NCBI GenBank assembly: GCA_003501365.1
Contig: DNPP01000167.1
Coordinates: forward strand, 10,314 to 23,345
Reading direction: 5' to 3'
Source: Bacillota bacterium
GTDB taxonomy: Bacteria > Bacillota > UBA4882 > UBA8346
DNA: 13,032 nt
In this document: one piece after another, positions 1 through 6,242 of the stretch
Layout: every line of letters begins with the position of its first letter
How positions within the stretch are numbered: position 1 is the stretch's first letter
Position numbers and translations under genes: made by a program
The notes under the pieces: generated by a model
The model's database searches: none
Told to the model about the DNA's origin: nothing
What the model saw: only the letters and a program-made list of their open reading frames with translations

Positions 1-2
1 CT

Positions 3-365
3 TTTCCGTTCCCCATCTTCTTTGAGGAATGGGATGAAACGTTAAAACCCGATGAAGCCTGGGACAATAAAGGCGACATTGTGATCGGAAATGATGTATG
101 GATTGGATATCAAGCCGTTATTATGCCGGGCGTTCATATTGGTGATGGAGCAATTATCGCTACCCGGGCAGTTGTCACCAAAGATGTTCCTGCATACGGT
201 ATTGTGGGCGGCGTCCCGGCGCGAATCATTAAATACCGGTTCGATAAGCCGACGATTCAAATGTTACTAACGATAAAATGGTGGGATTGGGATATTCAAA
301 AAATCCAAACCAATTTATCGGTCATCCGGCACATGGATTTGCAAAGGCTGAGAAGACTGGTTTGA
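3..365 (+). CDS. CatB/Vat-type hexapeptide-repeat acetyltransferase, C-terminal part (5' end outside window)
   Basis: The reading frame is open from base 3 to the TGA at 363-365, giving about 120 residues of a left-handed beta-helix acyltransferase. Hexapeptide turns are visible in [17 protein letters not shown] and [17 protein letters not shown], followed by [12 protein letters not shown] and a KWWDWDI helix. That order (beta-helix, PA-x-x-I, RF, WW-x-W) is typical of the xenobiotic acetyltransferases CatB and Vat, which move acetyl from acetyl-CoA to a hydroxyl of chloramphenicol or streptogramin A. The catalytic His of this family lies upstream of the part seen, so it cannot be checked. 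Many members of the same fold are sugar or general O-acetyltransferases, so drug resistance is only a possibility. It is convergent with the membrane-protein gene at 413-892. A start at the GTG at 81 would cut into the helix domain and is unlikely. Confidence 0.85.
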   Translation, partial: FPFPIFFEEWDETLKPDEAWDNKGDIVIGNDVWIGYQAVIMPGVHIGDGAIIATRAVVTKDVPAYGIVGGVPARIIKYRFDKPTIQMLLTIKWWDWDIQKIQTNLSVIRHMDLQRLRRLV

Positions 366-412
366 ACTAAAATTCGATTCTCAATGCATTGATTTCTTTT
401 ATATTTACTGAT

Positions 413-892
413 TTACGTGATCTTTTCCTGGTTTTGATTCATACCTTCTATTTTTCTATAAAACCAGGCCGTACCGCTCCACCAGGCTAAAAATATCAAA
501 GGGCTCATAAATTGCGTCAATGTGGGATTAAACTCCGCAATGATGCCTAAATTCTTGATCACGTATGCGAATCCGACGCTTAGTCCCGTAAACCCTAATA
601 CATAGGCATATAGAAACCATTTTCGAACCGGCAAAAAATAGAGGAAAATCATTTGCACAAAAGTCCATGCGAATGGCTCCAAATAATTAAATCCAAAGAC
701 GTTAAAAACTCCAATTTTTGTATAACTCCACAAGCCTAACAGACGCATAATTAGGGTAAGTAGCATGTTCCCCATCCCCCCGGTAATCGCGGCGTAAATT
801 AAGTATTTTTTATATTGCTGCCGGGGGATATAAATCAGAGTCAATATAAGCGCTATCAGAAGAAACAACGGAAAAAATAAAGTTTTACCCAT
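413..892 (-). CDS. Small integral membrane protein, 159 aa, family unknown (copy 1 of 3)
   Basis: I do not recognise the function. The protein is almost all hydrophobic, with about five membrane spans: residues ~3-21, ~30-52, ~70-90, ~93-112 and ~126-145. A short basic loop (YIPRQQYKKYLIY) follows the first span. The pattern YIP-(R/K)-x-x-YK-x-(Y/H)-LIY, GG-x-G-(N/D)-M, WTF-x-x-M and W(W)-x-x-x-A is shared with the proteins at 8635-9102 and 9307-9798, so all three are paralogues; this is the most divergent copy. It starts at ATG with AGAGG five bases upstream. It lies tail to tail with the acetyltransferase and head to tail behind the broken gene at 1009-1605. The 116-bp space upstream holds an 8-bp inverted repeat (951-958 / 978-985) but no clear promoter. 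Confidence 0.8.
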   Translation of the reverse strand: MGKTLFFPLFLLIALILTLIYIPRQQYKKYLIYAAITGGMGNMLLTLIMRLLGLWSYTKIGVFNVFGFNYLEPFAWTFVQMIFLYFLPVRKWFLYAYVLGFTGLSVGFAYVIKNLGIIAEFNPTLTQFMSPLIFLAWWSGTAWFYRKIEGMNQNQEKIT

Positions 893-1008
893 CTTTGCCT
901 CTGTTTAAATCGGTCAAATACTATCTATATAATGACTCCAAAAAATGATTCTATTCAACAATTTGGGCAACCTCTGATTGAATAGGAATGGTTCTTCTCT
1001 TCAAGTTT

Positions 1009-1605
1009 TTAATACGCCTTTGAGAAAAGATTAGCTAACCTGATTGCTTCATGGTAAGTAAGATCGGTCTCCCCCTCGGGTCGAAGATAGAATCCCCGTC
1101 CGTTCTTTACCCAGAACATGCTATGCCTAACTTGCAAGTTAACCTCTTTGGTCGGTTTATCTTTAAAGAATTCATGTCTTGGATGCTCCAGCCAATACCC
1201 CTCGCAATCCTGAAAGGATACTTTTTTTATAACATAATGGGTTATCCGGTAAGCTCGATTCATAACATAGATTCCAATAACAGTATTACCCTTACGGTAA
1301 CAAGAGCCGGCATAGCGATGCGCATCATAAACTTTTAATGACGCTAACGCCTGGTCGTCATCAAATGCTTTTTGAATTTGCTCGCCCAATCGGCCAAAGG
1401 CATCCACATCCATTTTCCGATCAAGTTTCACACCGATTGCTTTAAATTCCAACCGGTAACCATCCAAAGATTCGGGATAAACCACTTTAAAACCAACCTT
1501 TTGCCCAAGACTGGAATCATCCACTCCGAAAAATTTCTTACATAACCCCTGGGAAAGTTGAAATTCGCCTATCGGTTTGACCACCGCCCGGTAACGCCCA
1601 TCCAC
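1009..1605 (-). pseudogene. DUF4367-like protein lacking a normal N-terminus (probable remnant of an anti-sigma-type gene)
   Basis: This frame encodes 198 residues from a GTG at 1605, with no good ribosome site before it and an in-frame stop at 1630-1632. The C-terminal half has the order seen in DUF4367 proteins: a VVYPESLDGYRLEF stretch (compare P-x-x-L-P-x-GY-x-L), then CEGYWLEH, MFWVKNGRGFYLRP and a final LTYHEAIRLANLF helix. DUF4367 domains usually form the extracytoplasmic part of anti-sigma-like or lipoprotein-sorting proteins. No signal peptide or membrane span is present here, although those proteins normally have one. The sigma-factor stub directly upstream (1617-1685) is in another frame, so a deletion joining a sigma gene to its partner, or a frameshift in a fused gene, would explain both. 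The domain assignment is by eye and moderate. The alternative is an intact cytosolic protein of unknown family starting at the GTG. Confidence 0.5.
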
Positions 1606-1616
1606 CTTTTCTGCAA

Positions 1617-1685
1617 CCGATATAGTTCTTCAAAAGCATCCTTATCCCCGGTTTGACAAAGCTTAATCAAGCTGAATCGCTCCAA
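1617..1685 (-). pseudogene. N-terminal stub of an ECF-type sigma factor
   Basis: A strong ribosome site AAAGGAGG (1697-1704) precedes a frame that reads LERFSLIKLCQTGDKDAF then EELYR. This is the classic region 2.1 opening of ECF sigma factors (compare LI-x-x-C-x-x-GD-x-x-AF-x-x-LY). After about 23 codons the resemblance stops, and the frame ends at a TAG at 1569-1571 inside the next gene. The start would be TTG at 1685 (11 bases from the ribosome site) or a non-standard ATT at 1691. Upstream, a TGAACC element and a GTC 16 bases further on resemble an ECF-type promoter, which would fit an old autoregulated sigma gene; this is weak. No sigma region 2.4 or region 4 is present, so it cannot work as a sigma factor. 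Confidence 0.5.
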
Positions 1686-1801
1686 GAAAATGATCGCCTC
1701 CTTTAGGTGCACCCTTTATTGTATAAGAGACATCAATAAGCTAAAAGGTTCATTTCCGATTTTATTGATCGCCATTTGAGGTTTATTCTCGATATGATAT
1801 C

Positions 1802-1840
1802 AGACGGCATAACCAGCCTTATAAAATCTGAGTGCCGTCT
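1802..1840 (-). terminator. Hairpin just past the ABC-F gene, possible terminator
   Basis: Perfect 8-bp inverted repeat AGACGGCA (1802-1809) and TGCCGTCT (1833-1840) with a 23-nt loop, 33 bp past the ABC-F stop codon. The T-run expected of an intrinsic terminator is absent on either strand, so this may be only a 3'-end hairpin. Confidence 0.35.
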
Positions 1841-1873
1841 AATGAGCCGTTTTAGTTTGGTTGCAGACATTAT

Positions 1874-3508
1874 TTATTTCAATTTCATACACAATGCACG
1901 ATATTCTTCGTCGAGCCGTGCAAACACATCGTTATCTTTGGTTACGGAAAGCCGACTGAGTATATCGGTCAGTCGGTACTCGAGCAAAAGCCGTTCTTCC
2001 TCCGTCAGCTTACTTTTTTTGTCTTTTCTTGCCTGGCCGTCTTGCAGATATTGCTCATAATTTCCCGTAAATGTCTGTATCCCTTCTCGGACAAAAACCA
2101 TCAGATGCGTTGCAATCTTATTGATAAACTTCCGGTCATGGGAAGCAAACAAAATGGTTCCATCGTAATCCGCCAGCACATCCTCCAGCGCTTCAATGGA
2201 AGACAAATCCAAATAATTGGTCGGCTCATCCAGAAGCAAAATATTAGCTTGGCTGACCATGATTTTTGCCAAAGCGACCCTCACCAATTCCCCGCCGCTT
2301 AGAACTCCCACCTTTTTGTATACGTCATCACCACGAAATAAAAGCCATGCCAGTAAATTCCGGACAAATCCTTCATCTTGTACACTTCCTGCCATAACAT
2401 TGGTTATGATAGATTGGGCAGGATTTAGGTCCTTCATATCTTGAGCAAAATAACCGATTCTAACACCGGGAGATACGTAAATCTGCTCATCTCCACTCAT
2501 GATCATCTTTAAAAGCGTAGTCTTACCGCAACCATTACCGCCGCAAAGAGCCACTTTCTGCCCCTTCATAATGTTAAATCCGGCATCTCTGAACAAAATG
2601 CGACTCCCAAAACTTTTATTCACTTTCTCGCCCCGCATTACAATTTTGCTGTATAATCCCTCCGCCGTACTCAGCCCAAAGTTGATGGTCGGAGCAACTT
2701 TAGGTTTCGCTTTTTCCTCCAGTTTGGTTAACCGTGACTGGATGGCTTTAGCAGCTTTATCCAAGTTGGCCTTGGCTTTCTGGTCTCCCATTTTATGAAG
2801 CCGGGCTTCTGAATTTCCCATTCGTTTGGGCGCCTTCCGTGCTAAGGCACTGTGTGATTGGCGATCACGGATTGCCTGTTCAAGATGTTTCTTTTCCCGG
2901 CTATAATTTTCATACTCCCTTTCCTCTTGCTTTCTTTCATTCTCTTTTTGGGTAAGATAATCATTATAGTTTCCGTGATAAACCCGGAAATGACTTTCAT
3001 CAATTTCCCAAGTGATGTTGCAGACCGCATCCAATAGCCAATGATCATGGGATACCAATACAAAAGCTCCCTGATAATTTTGTAGTTTGGTTTGCAATAG
3101 CTCGGCACCGCTAATATCCAGGTTTGCCGTCGGTTCGTCAGCCAGCAGCAATTGTCTTTCCTGGCCGAACGCGGTGGCAAGGCGGTAGCGAGTCTTTTCT
3201 CCACCGCTCATCGTCTCGCTATACTCCAGCTTCGCAGCAAATTGTCTCGCCAATGAATTTTCGATGACTTTATCCGGCCAAATCATAATATCCTCCAATT
3301 GCGCAATATACGAGCAAGGGCAATATCGGGTAATGTTTCCCTCAGAGGGCTGAATTGTCCCTGCCAGTATTCCAAGCAAGGTGGACTTGCCGACCCCGTT
3401 TCGGCCAATGAGACCGATTCTGTCACCTTCGAATATCTCAAGACTTTCAATATTAAACAGGCAATGGTCCTGCACATCATGAACAACATTTTTCAATAAT
3501 AACAACAA
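1874..3508 (-). CDS. ABC-F ribosome-protection ATPase, Vga/VmlR/CplR-like
   Basis: Soluble protein with two ATPase domains and no membrane part. From the TTG at 3508 it has 544 residues: Walker A GRNGVGKST (35-43), signature MSGGEKTR (100-107), Walker B LLLADEPTANLD (120-131), switch SHDH (153-156); a long charged linker with KAPKRMGNSEARLHKM (~176-290); then GGNGCGKTT (323-331), LSGGELVRV (403-411), ILLLDEPTNYLD (423-434) and SHDR (456-459). Both catalytic Glu residues are present. The linker and the charged C-terminal extension after residue 490 match the antibiotic-resistance ABC-F group (Vga, VmlR, CplR), which bind the ribosomal E site and dislodge lincosamides, pleuromutilins or streptogramin A. 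The start is chosen by GGAGAGG at 3514-3520, five to eight bases upstream. An in-frame ATG at 3565 would add 19 residues before the usual family N-terminus. The drug range cannot be read from sequence. A long leader suggests induction by drug-stalled ribosomes. Confidence 0.9.
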   Translation of the reverse strand: MLLLLKNVVHDVQDHCLFNIESLEIFEGDRIGLIGRNGVGKSTLLGILAGTIQPSEGNITRYCPCSYIAQLEDIMIWPDKVIENSLARQFAAKLEYSETMSGGEKTRYRLATAFGQERQLLLADEPTANLDISGAELLQTKLQNYQGAFVLVSHDHWLLDAVCNITWEIDESHFRVYHGNYNDYLTQKENERKQEEREYENYSREKKHLEQAIRDRQSHSALARKAPKRMGNSEARLHKMGDQKAKANLDKAAKAIQSRLTKLEEKAKPKVAPTINFGLSTAEGLYSKIVMRGEKVNKSFGSRILFRDAGFNIMKGQKVALCGGNGCGKTTLLKMIMSGDEQIYVSPGVRIGYFAQDMKDLNPAQSIITNVMAGSVQDEGFVRNLLAWLLFRGDDVYKKVGVLSGGELVRVALAKIMVSQANILLLDEPTNYLDLSSIEALEDVLADYDGTILFASHDRKFINKIATHLMVFVREGIQTFTGNYEQYLQDGQARKDKKSKLTEEERLLLEYRLTDILSRLSVTKDNDVFARLDEEYRALCMKLK

Positions 3509-3586
3509 AAAAACCTCTCCTTTTTGTAGGGGGAAGACAAAAAATGGGCATAAAAAAACACACATCTAGAGTCATCCCCTTTAGCA

Positions 3587-3637
3587 TCATAAAGCAACCC
3601 AAAACCCACTTGACTGTTTCACAAGTGTATTGGTCAT
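3587..3637 (-). CDS. Possible 16-codon upstream ORF in the ABC-F leader
   Basis: Within the transcript leader an ATG (3635-3637) opens a short frame reading MTNTLVKQSSGFWVAL, then TGA. GGAG lies only two bases before the ATG, closer than ideal. The frame overlaps a perfect 6-bp inverted repeat CACTTG (3607-3612) and CAAGTG (3622-3627). Resistance ABC-F genes such as vmlR, vga(A) and msr are often controlled by translated leaders, so this peptide could sense stalled ribosomes. This is inference from position and layout; the peptide matches no leader I know. Confidence 0.35.
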   Translation of the reverse strand: MTNTLVKQSSGFWVAL

Positions 3638-3728
3638 TGCTCCAAATTACTAAAAAGAATGATTAGCGCATGTTCGGAATACCGTGTTCCTTTCCTATTA
3701 TTCAGCAATATCTCCAATAGACCCTTTG

Positions 3729-3757
3729 AGTATACCAAATATTCAAAGTTATTTCAA
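3729..3757 (-). promoter_or_regulatory. Sigma-A-type promoter for the ABC-F gene
   Basis: On the minus strand TTGAAA (3752-3757) and TATACT (3729-3734) are separated by exactly 17 bp; each box matches consensus at five of six positions. Transcription would start near 3722 and give a 5' leader of about 210 nt before the TTG at 3508. The rest of the space between 3509 and 3857 holds this leader and no other convincing gene. Confidence 0.6.
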
Positions 3758-3857
3758 TACTGGCGTCTCCCCCGCGATTATTTCTATATTGTAGAAATTA
3801 ATTTATGCCTAAAAAATTCAATTTACATAAACTTGGAAATCGTGTCTATGGATTTTA

Positions 3858-4319
3858 TTACCCATGGTTTTTTTGTAAATAGATAATTTGGTATGCTTTT
3901 GCCAAAAATACCCCAAATAAAAATGAAGAGATCAAATTTTCAACTGCTCCCTTAAAAGATAACACCAGAACATAGGGAACCTTGAAAAGAAGAACCAGCG
4001 CAAAAATAAAATACCAAAAATTAAGTGAAAAAAATATTCCTTTAATCAATAAATATTTAGTAGAAACTTTACTCAGTATACAAATAAACAGGACTCCGAG
4101 TGTTGCGAAAAGACCCATCTGAATAAAAAAAGCCAGTAAATTTTCAGGAAAGCCATGAAACTGCCTCCCGAAAGCGAGTAATCCGGCGTAATCCATAAAT
4201 CGGACCTGACCGTATTTTACAAAGTCAACTAAAATAATATCGACAAAATTAGTAAGCGTTCCTGAAATGCCGCCTACGATTAATCCGGGTATGAAATGAT
4301 CATCGAATGAGTTGACCAA
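3858..4319 (-). CDS. Four-span membrane protein, 153 aa, family unknown (copy 1 of 2)
   Basis: I do not recognise the function. Four hydrophobic spans are visible: residues ~9-30, ~60-82, ~89-111 and ~115-147. It is clearly related to the protein at 8069-8527: both have G-L-I near the start, a (D/H)-(Y/F)-A-x-LL-x-(F/Y)-GR motif, a central LG segment, K-(V/I)-S-x-x-x-YLL, a W-(Y/F)-x-(F/V) pair, LFKVP and a final A-x-x-N-x-I. It starts at a TTG (4317-4319) behind GAGGA; an in-frame TGA two codons upstream excludes a longer form. It lies between the ABC-F promoter and the YyaL remnant. The same kind of protein sits next to the LytTR remnant at the other copy. Confidence 0.75.
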   Translation of the reverse strand: MVNSFDDHFIPGLIVGGISGTLTNFVDIILVDFVKYGQVRFMDYAGLLAFGRQFHGFPENLLAFFIQMGLFATLGVLFICILSKVSTKYLLIKGIFFSLNFWYFIFALVLLFKVPYVLVLSFKGAVENLISSFLFGVFLAKAYQIIYLQKNHG

Positions 4320-4407
4320 GTATCCTCACAAATATTTTCGACTTAAAATTCGTAAGCGTGATTTTGAATACCTTATCCTTTTTTGCATTATTATGCCGTA
4401 AAAGCGG

Positions 4408-4560
4408 TGGTGATATACGATTCATAAAACGCTGGAAAAAGGCGGAATAACCGCAAGATAGTAAGATGGGTTTGTCTTTAACTTTAGCTTTTTAAGGGGC
4501 TTCGTCGCCCCAAGGATACCAGCCGGCGGGATTATGAGTATATTGGAAATTACTTAAGTC
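4408..4560 (-). pseudogene. Remnant of a YyaL/SSP411-type (DUF255, thioredoxin-fold) gene
   Basis: Read on the minus strand from 4560, the frame gives DLSNFQYTHNPAGWYPWGDE, then AP, a TAA stop (4492-4494), then KAKVKDKPILLSCGYS and AFFQRFMNRIS. This follows the N-terminus of the YyaL/SSP411 family almost residue by residue (H-NP-x-x-WYPW-G-x-EA, then KA(K/R)-x-x-(D/N)KPI, then S-x-GYS-TCHWCHVM-x-R-ES). The CxxC motif has decayed to FFQR and one residue is missing. About 50 codons remain of a protein that normally has 600-700 residues. No start codon or ribosome site is left. It fills part of the 327-bp space between the genes at 3858 and 4647. Confidence 0.7.
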
Positions 4561-4573
4561 CGAGCAGTACAAA

Positions 4574-4606
4574 GAGGCTGTCTCAATATGCTCCTGAGAC
4601 AGCCTC
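4574..4606 (-). terminator. Intrinsic terminator of the three-repeat protein gene
   Basis: Perfect 12-bp inverted repeat GAGGCTGTCTCA (4574-4585) and TGAGACAGCCTC (4595-4606) with a 9-nt loop. On the minus strand it is followed by a short TTTGT run and lies 40 bp past the stop of the gene at 4647-6023. Confidence 0.65.
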
Positions 4607-4646
4607 CTTCCTTGCTATCATTTAAAATTTCATAATGTTCAGTCTA

Positions 4647-6023
4647 CTATTTGCTCCGATAGTCTCTTACCAGTATTTGCCGCTTCTCACCATACCATGA
4701 ACCAAGGAAAAATTTATTGCCGATTTGGTCATGAACCAGGAAACCGGCAGGAGGTGCGCCCATGCGAGAGTAATAAACAAAGTATTGTCTATTACCACTA
4801 TAAATAAATTTGCCGTCTCTTGTTACAAAGAATGTCTGACCATCCTTTAATTTTTGGAACCCAATCCAGGCGTCAATATCCGCCATGGATCGTAAATCTG
4901 TCCAATCAGCAATTTGGCACTTACCGGCAAATTCTTTCCGGACCACTTCTGCTAAGTTCTGGCTTTCGCTAAATTGATAATTGGTTAATTTTAAAAAATC
5001 ACGGTCTTGCGACTCTTTTACTATTGGACCAGGGGCTTGATTCCCTTTTCTAATTGCAAGAATATTTTCATTTAAATCATACCATGAGCCCAGGACAAGT
5101 TTGTTGCCGATTTTGTCGTGAATAGCATACCTCGCAGGAATTTTGCCCGAAGCAAAATATTGAACATTGTATTGCCTCTTTCCGCTATAAATAGACTTGC
5201 CATTTCGTGTTACGTAGAATGATTGTTCATTCCTTAAATGCATATATGCAATCCAGGCATCAATATCCGGGATGGCTTTTAAATCATTCCAATCCGCAAT
5301 CGAAAAATCATGGCCAAACTCTTTTTCAACCGCGCGATTCAAATCATCTTTTTCCGAGTATGTCCGGGTAGTCAGATTAAAGTTAGAATAGTTTCTTTCA
5401 TTGCCGAAATCTCTTCCAACAACATGATCCGAATTATCTTTTTCCAAGTGAGCTCCGAAATTTGGATTAGGGTTCGCATCGTTTCTGCCATCTTTATTAA
5501 TAGCAAGTATTTTTCGATTTTCGCCAAACCAGCTCCCTAAGAACAGCTTGTTGCTGATTCTTTCATGTACCAAAAAGCCTGCCGGAGGCATGCCGGTTGT
5601 CGAATAATGGACAAAGTATTGACGGTTCCCACTGTATATATATTTCCCATTTACTGTAACCATAAATGTTAGGCCATTATACAAACCCATACTGGATATC
5701 CAGGCATCAATGTTTTTAATCGCCTTTAAGTCTTGCCAATCCGCAATCGAAAAGCCTCTGCCAAACTCTCTTTCCACCGCGCGATTCAAATCATCTTTTT
5801 CCGAGTATGTCCCATGAGTTAAATTAAAGTTGGCATAGATTTTTCCGCCTTTGTCAAGCTCTTTTTCATCAGGGTGATTCCGATCATCGTTTTCCACGTG
5901 GATCTTGGCAGTTGATATTATTTCTTTCAAGCTTTTTCCATAACATTGCACGCTAAGGGTTACTATGAAAATAATACTTAAGCTAGTGAGAATGCTGAGG
6001 CTTTTTCTGCTAAATAATTTCAT
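4647..6023 (-). CDS. Exported protein with three copies of an unrecognised ~110-aa domain
   Basis: 458 residues from an ATG with AAAAAAGGAG seven bases upstream. An N-terminal signal peptide (basic start, hydrophobic ~8-25) probably ends near CYG at 27-29, so the protein should be outside the membrane; the Cys at 27 lacks a good lipobox. Three tandem domains follow, at about 64-175, 213-324 and 347-453. Each has the same order: NFNL or NYQF, a Lys/Glu-rich helix with (V/E)-x-x-EF, the invariant IADW-x-DL, IDAWI, (T/S)F-x-VT-x-(N/D)GK-x-IYSG-x-RQY, (H/Q/Y)Y, a P-(A/P) segment, IxNK and LGSW, ending in IL. Acidic linkers separate them. I know no family with this pattern. The many conserved Trp, Tyr and Gly suggest a compact binding domain. 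Upstream lies the duplicated LytTR-type module (6109-6202), so the gene is probably under the same control as the ankyrin gene. Confidence 0.85.
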   Translation of the reverse strand: MKLFSRKSLSILTSLSIIFIVTLSVQCYGKSLKEIISTAKIHVENDDRNHPDEKELDKGGKIYANFNLTHGTYSEKDDLNRAVEREFGRGFSIADWQDLKAIKNIDAWISSMGLYNGLTFMVTVNGKYIYSGNRQYFVHYSTTGMPPAGFLVHERISNKLFLGSWFGENRKILAINKDGRNDANPNPNFGAHLEKDNSDHVVGRDFGNERNYSNFNLTTRTYSEKDDLNRAVEKEFGHDFSIADWNDLKAIPDIDAWIAYMHLRNEQSFYVTRNGKSIYSGKRQYNVQYFASGKIPARYAIHDKIGNKLVLGSWYDLNENILAIRKGNQAPGPIVKESQDRDFLKLTNYQFSESQNLAEVVRKEFAGKCQIADWTDLRSMADIDAWIGFQKLKDGQTFFVTRDGKFIYSGNRQYFVYYSRMGAPPAGFLVHDQIGNKFFLGSWYGEKRQILVRDYRSK

Positions 6024-6108
6024 GTGGCACTCCTTTTTTATTCGTATTAATTTAAAACTTGGACTCGTTAGACTTTAAATCGGGATAATCTTTATTAAAC
6101 CGTACATG

Positions 6109-6202
6109 TCTATTGTGTATTTTACGACCCATAAATGTTTTTTTTAATACTTTTTACGCGAGATGCGGTATTTAAAGCGTGAGATGCGGTTGGTTATGAT
6201 TG
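6109..6202 (-). repeat. Duplicated regulatory module, copy A
   Basis: About 94 bp nearly identical to 7769-7862 (offset 1660). It contains the paired 10-bp LytTR-type sites and, toward the gene, an AT-rich stretch and a TAAAAT -10 box (minus strand) with no good -35, about 90 bp before the start codon at 6023. Similarity runs on to about 6211, where minus-strand codons TTA ACT CAT CAA TCA TAA parallel the last six codons of the LytTR remnant. Confidence 0.85.
6159..6189 (-). promoter_or_regulatory. Paired LytTR-type activator sites upstream of the three-repeat protein gene
   Basis: On the minus strand CCGCATCTCA (6180-6189) and CCGCATCTCG (6159-6168) are direct repeats with an 11-bp spacer, a 21-bp period that puts both on one face of the helix. 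LytTR regulators bind such pairs. The E. coli YpdB site, as I recall it, is GGCATTTCAT twice with 11 bp between, and shares the GCAT(T/C)TC core. The weak promoter downstream fits activation. Which regulator binds is inference. Confidence 0.6.
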
Positions 6203-6242
6203 ATGAGTTAAATGTTGAGTATCGATCACCTTGGTATACTTC

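Noticed and set aside
3659..3886. 75-codon plus-strand frame opposite the ABC-F promoter region
   Set aside because: No ribosome site, no recognisable motif, and it overlaps a good minus-strand promoter and the end of the membrane-protein gene.
4494..4511. GGGGC-TTCGTC-GCCCC hairpin as a terminator
   Set aside because: Only 5 bp with no T-run, and it lies inside the YyaL remnant, whose coding sequence explains it.
4574..4606. GAGGCTGTCTCA palindrome as the end of an insertion sequence
   Set aside because: Similar sequence is found near some IS ends, but no transposase or second end is present, and its place after a stop codon fits a terminator.
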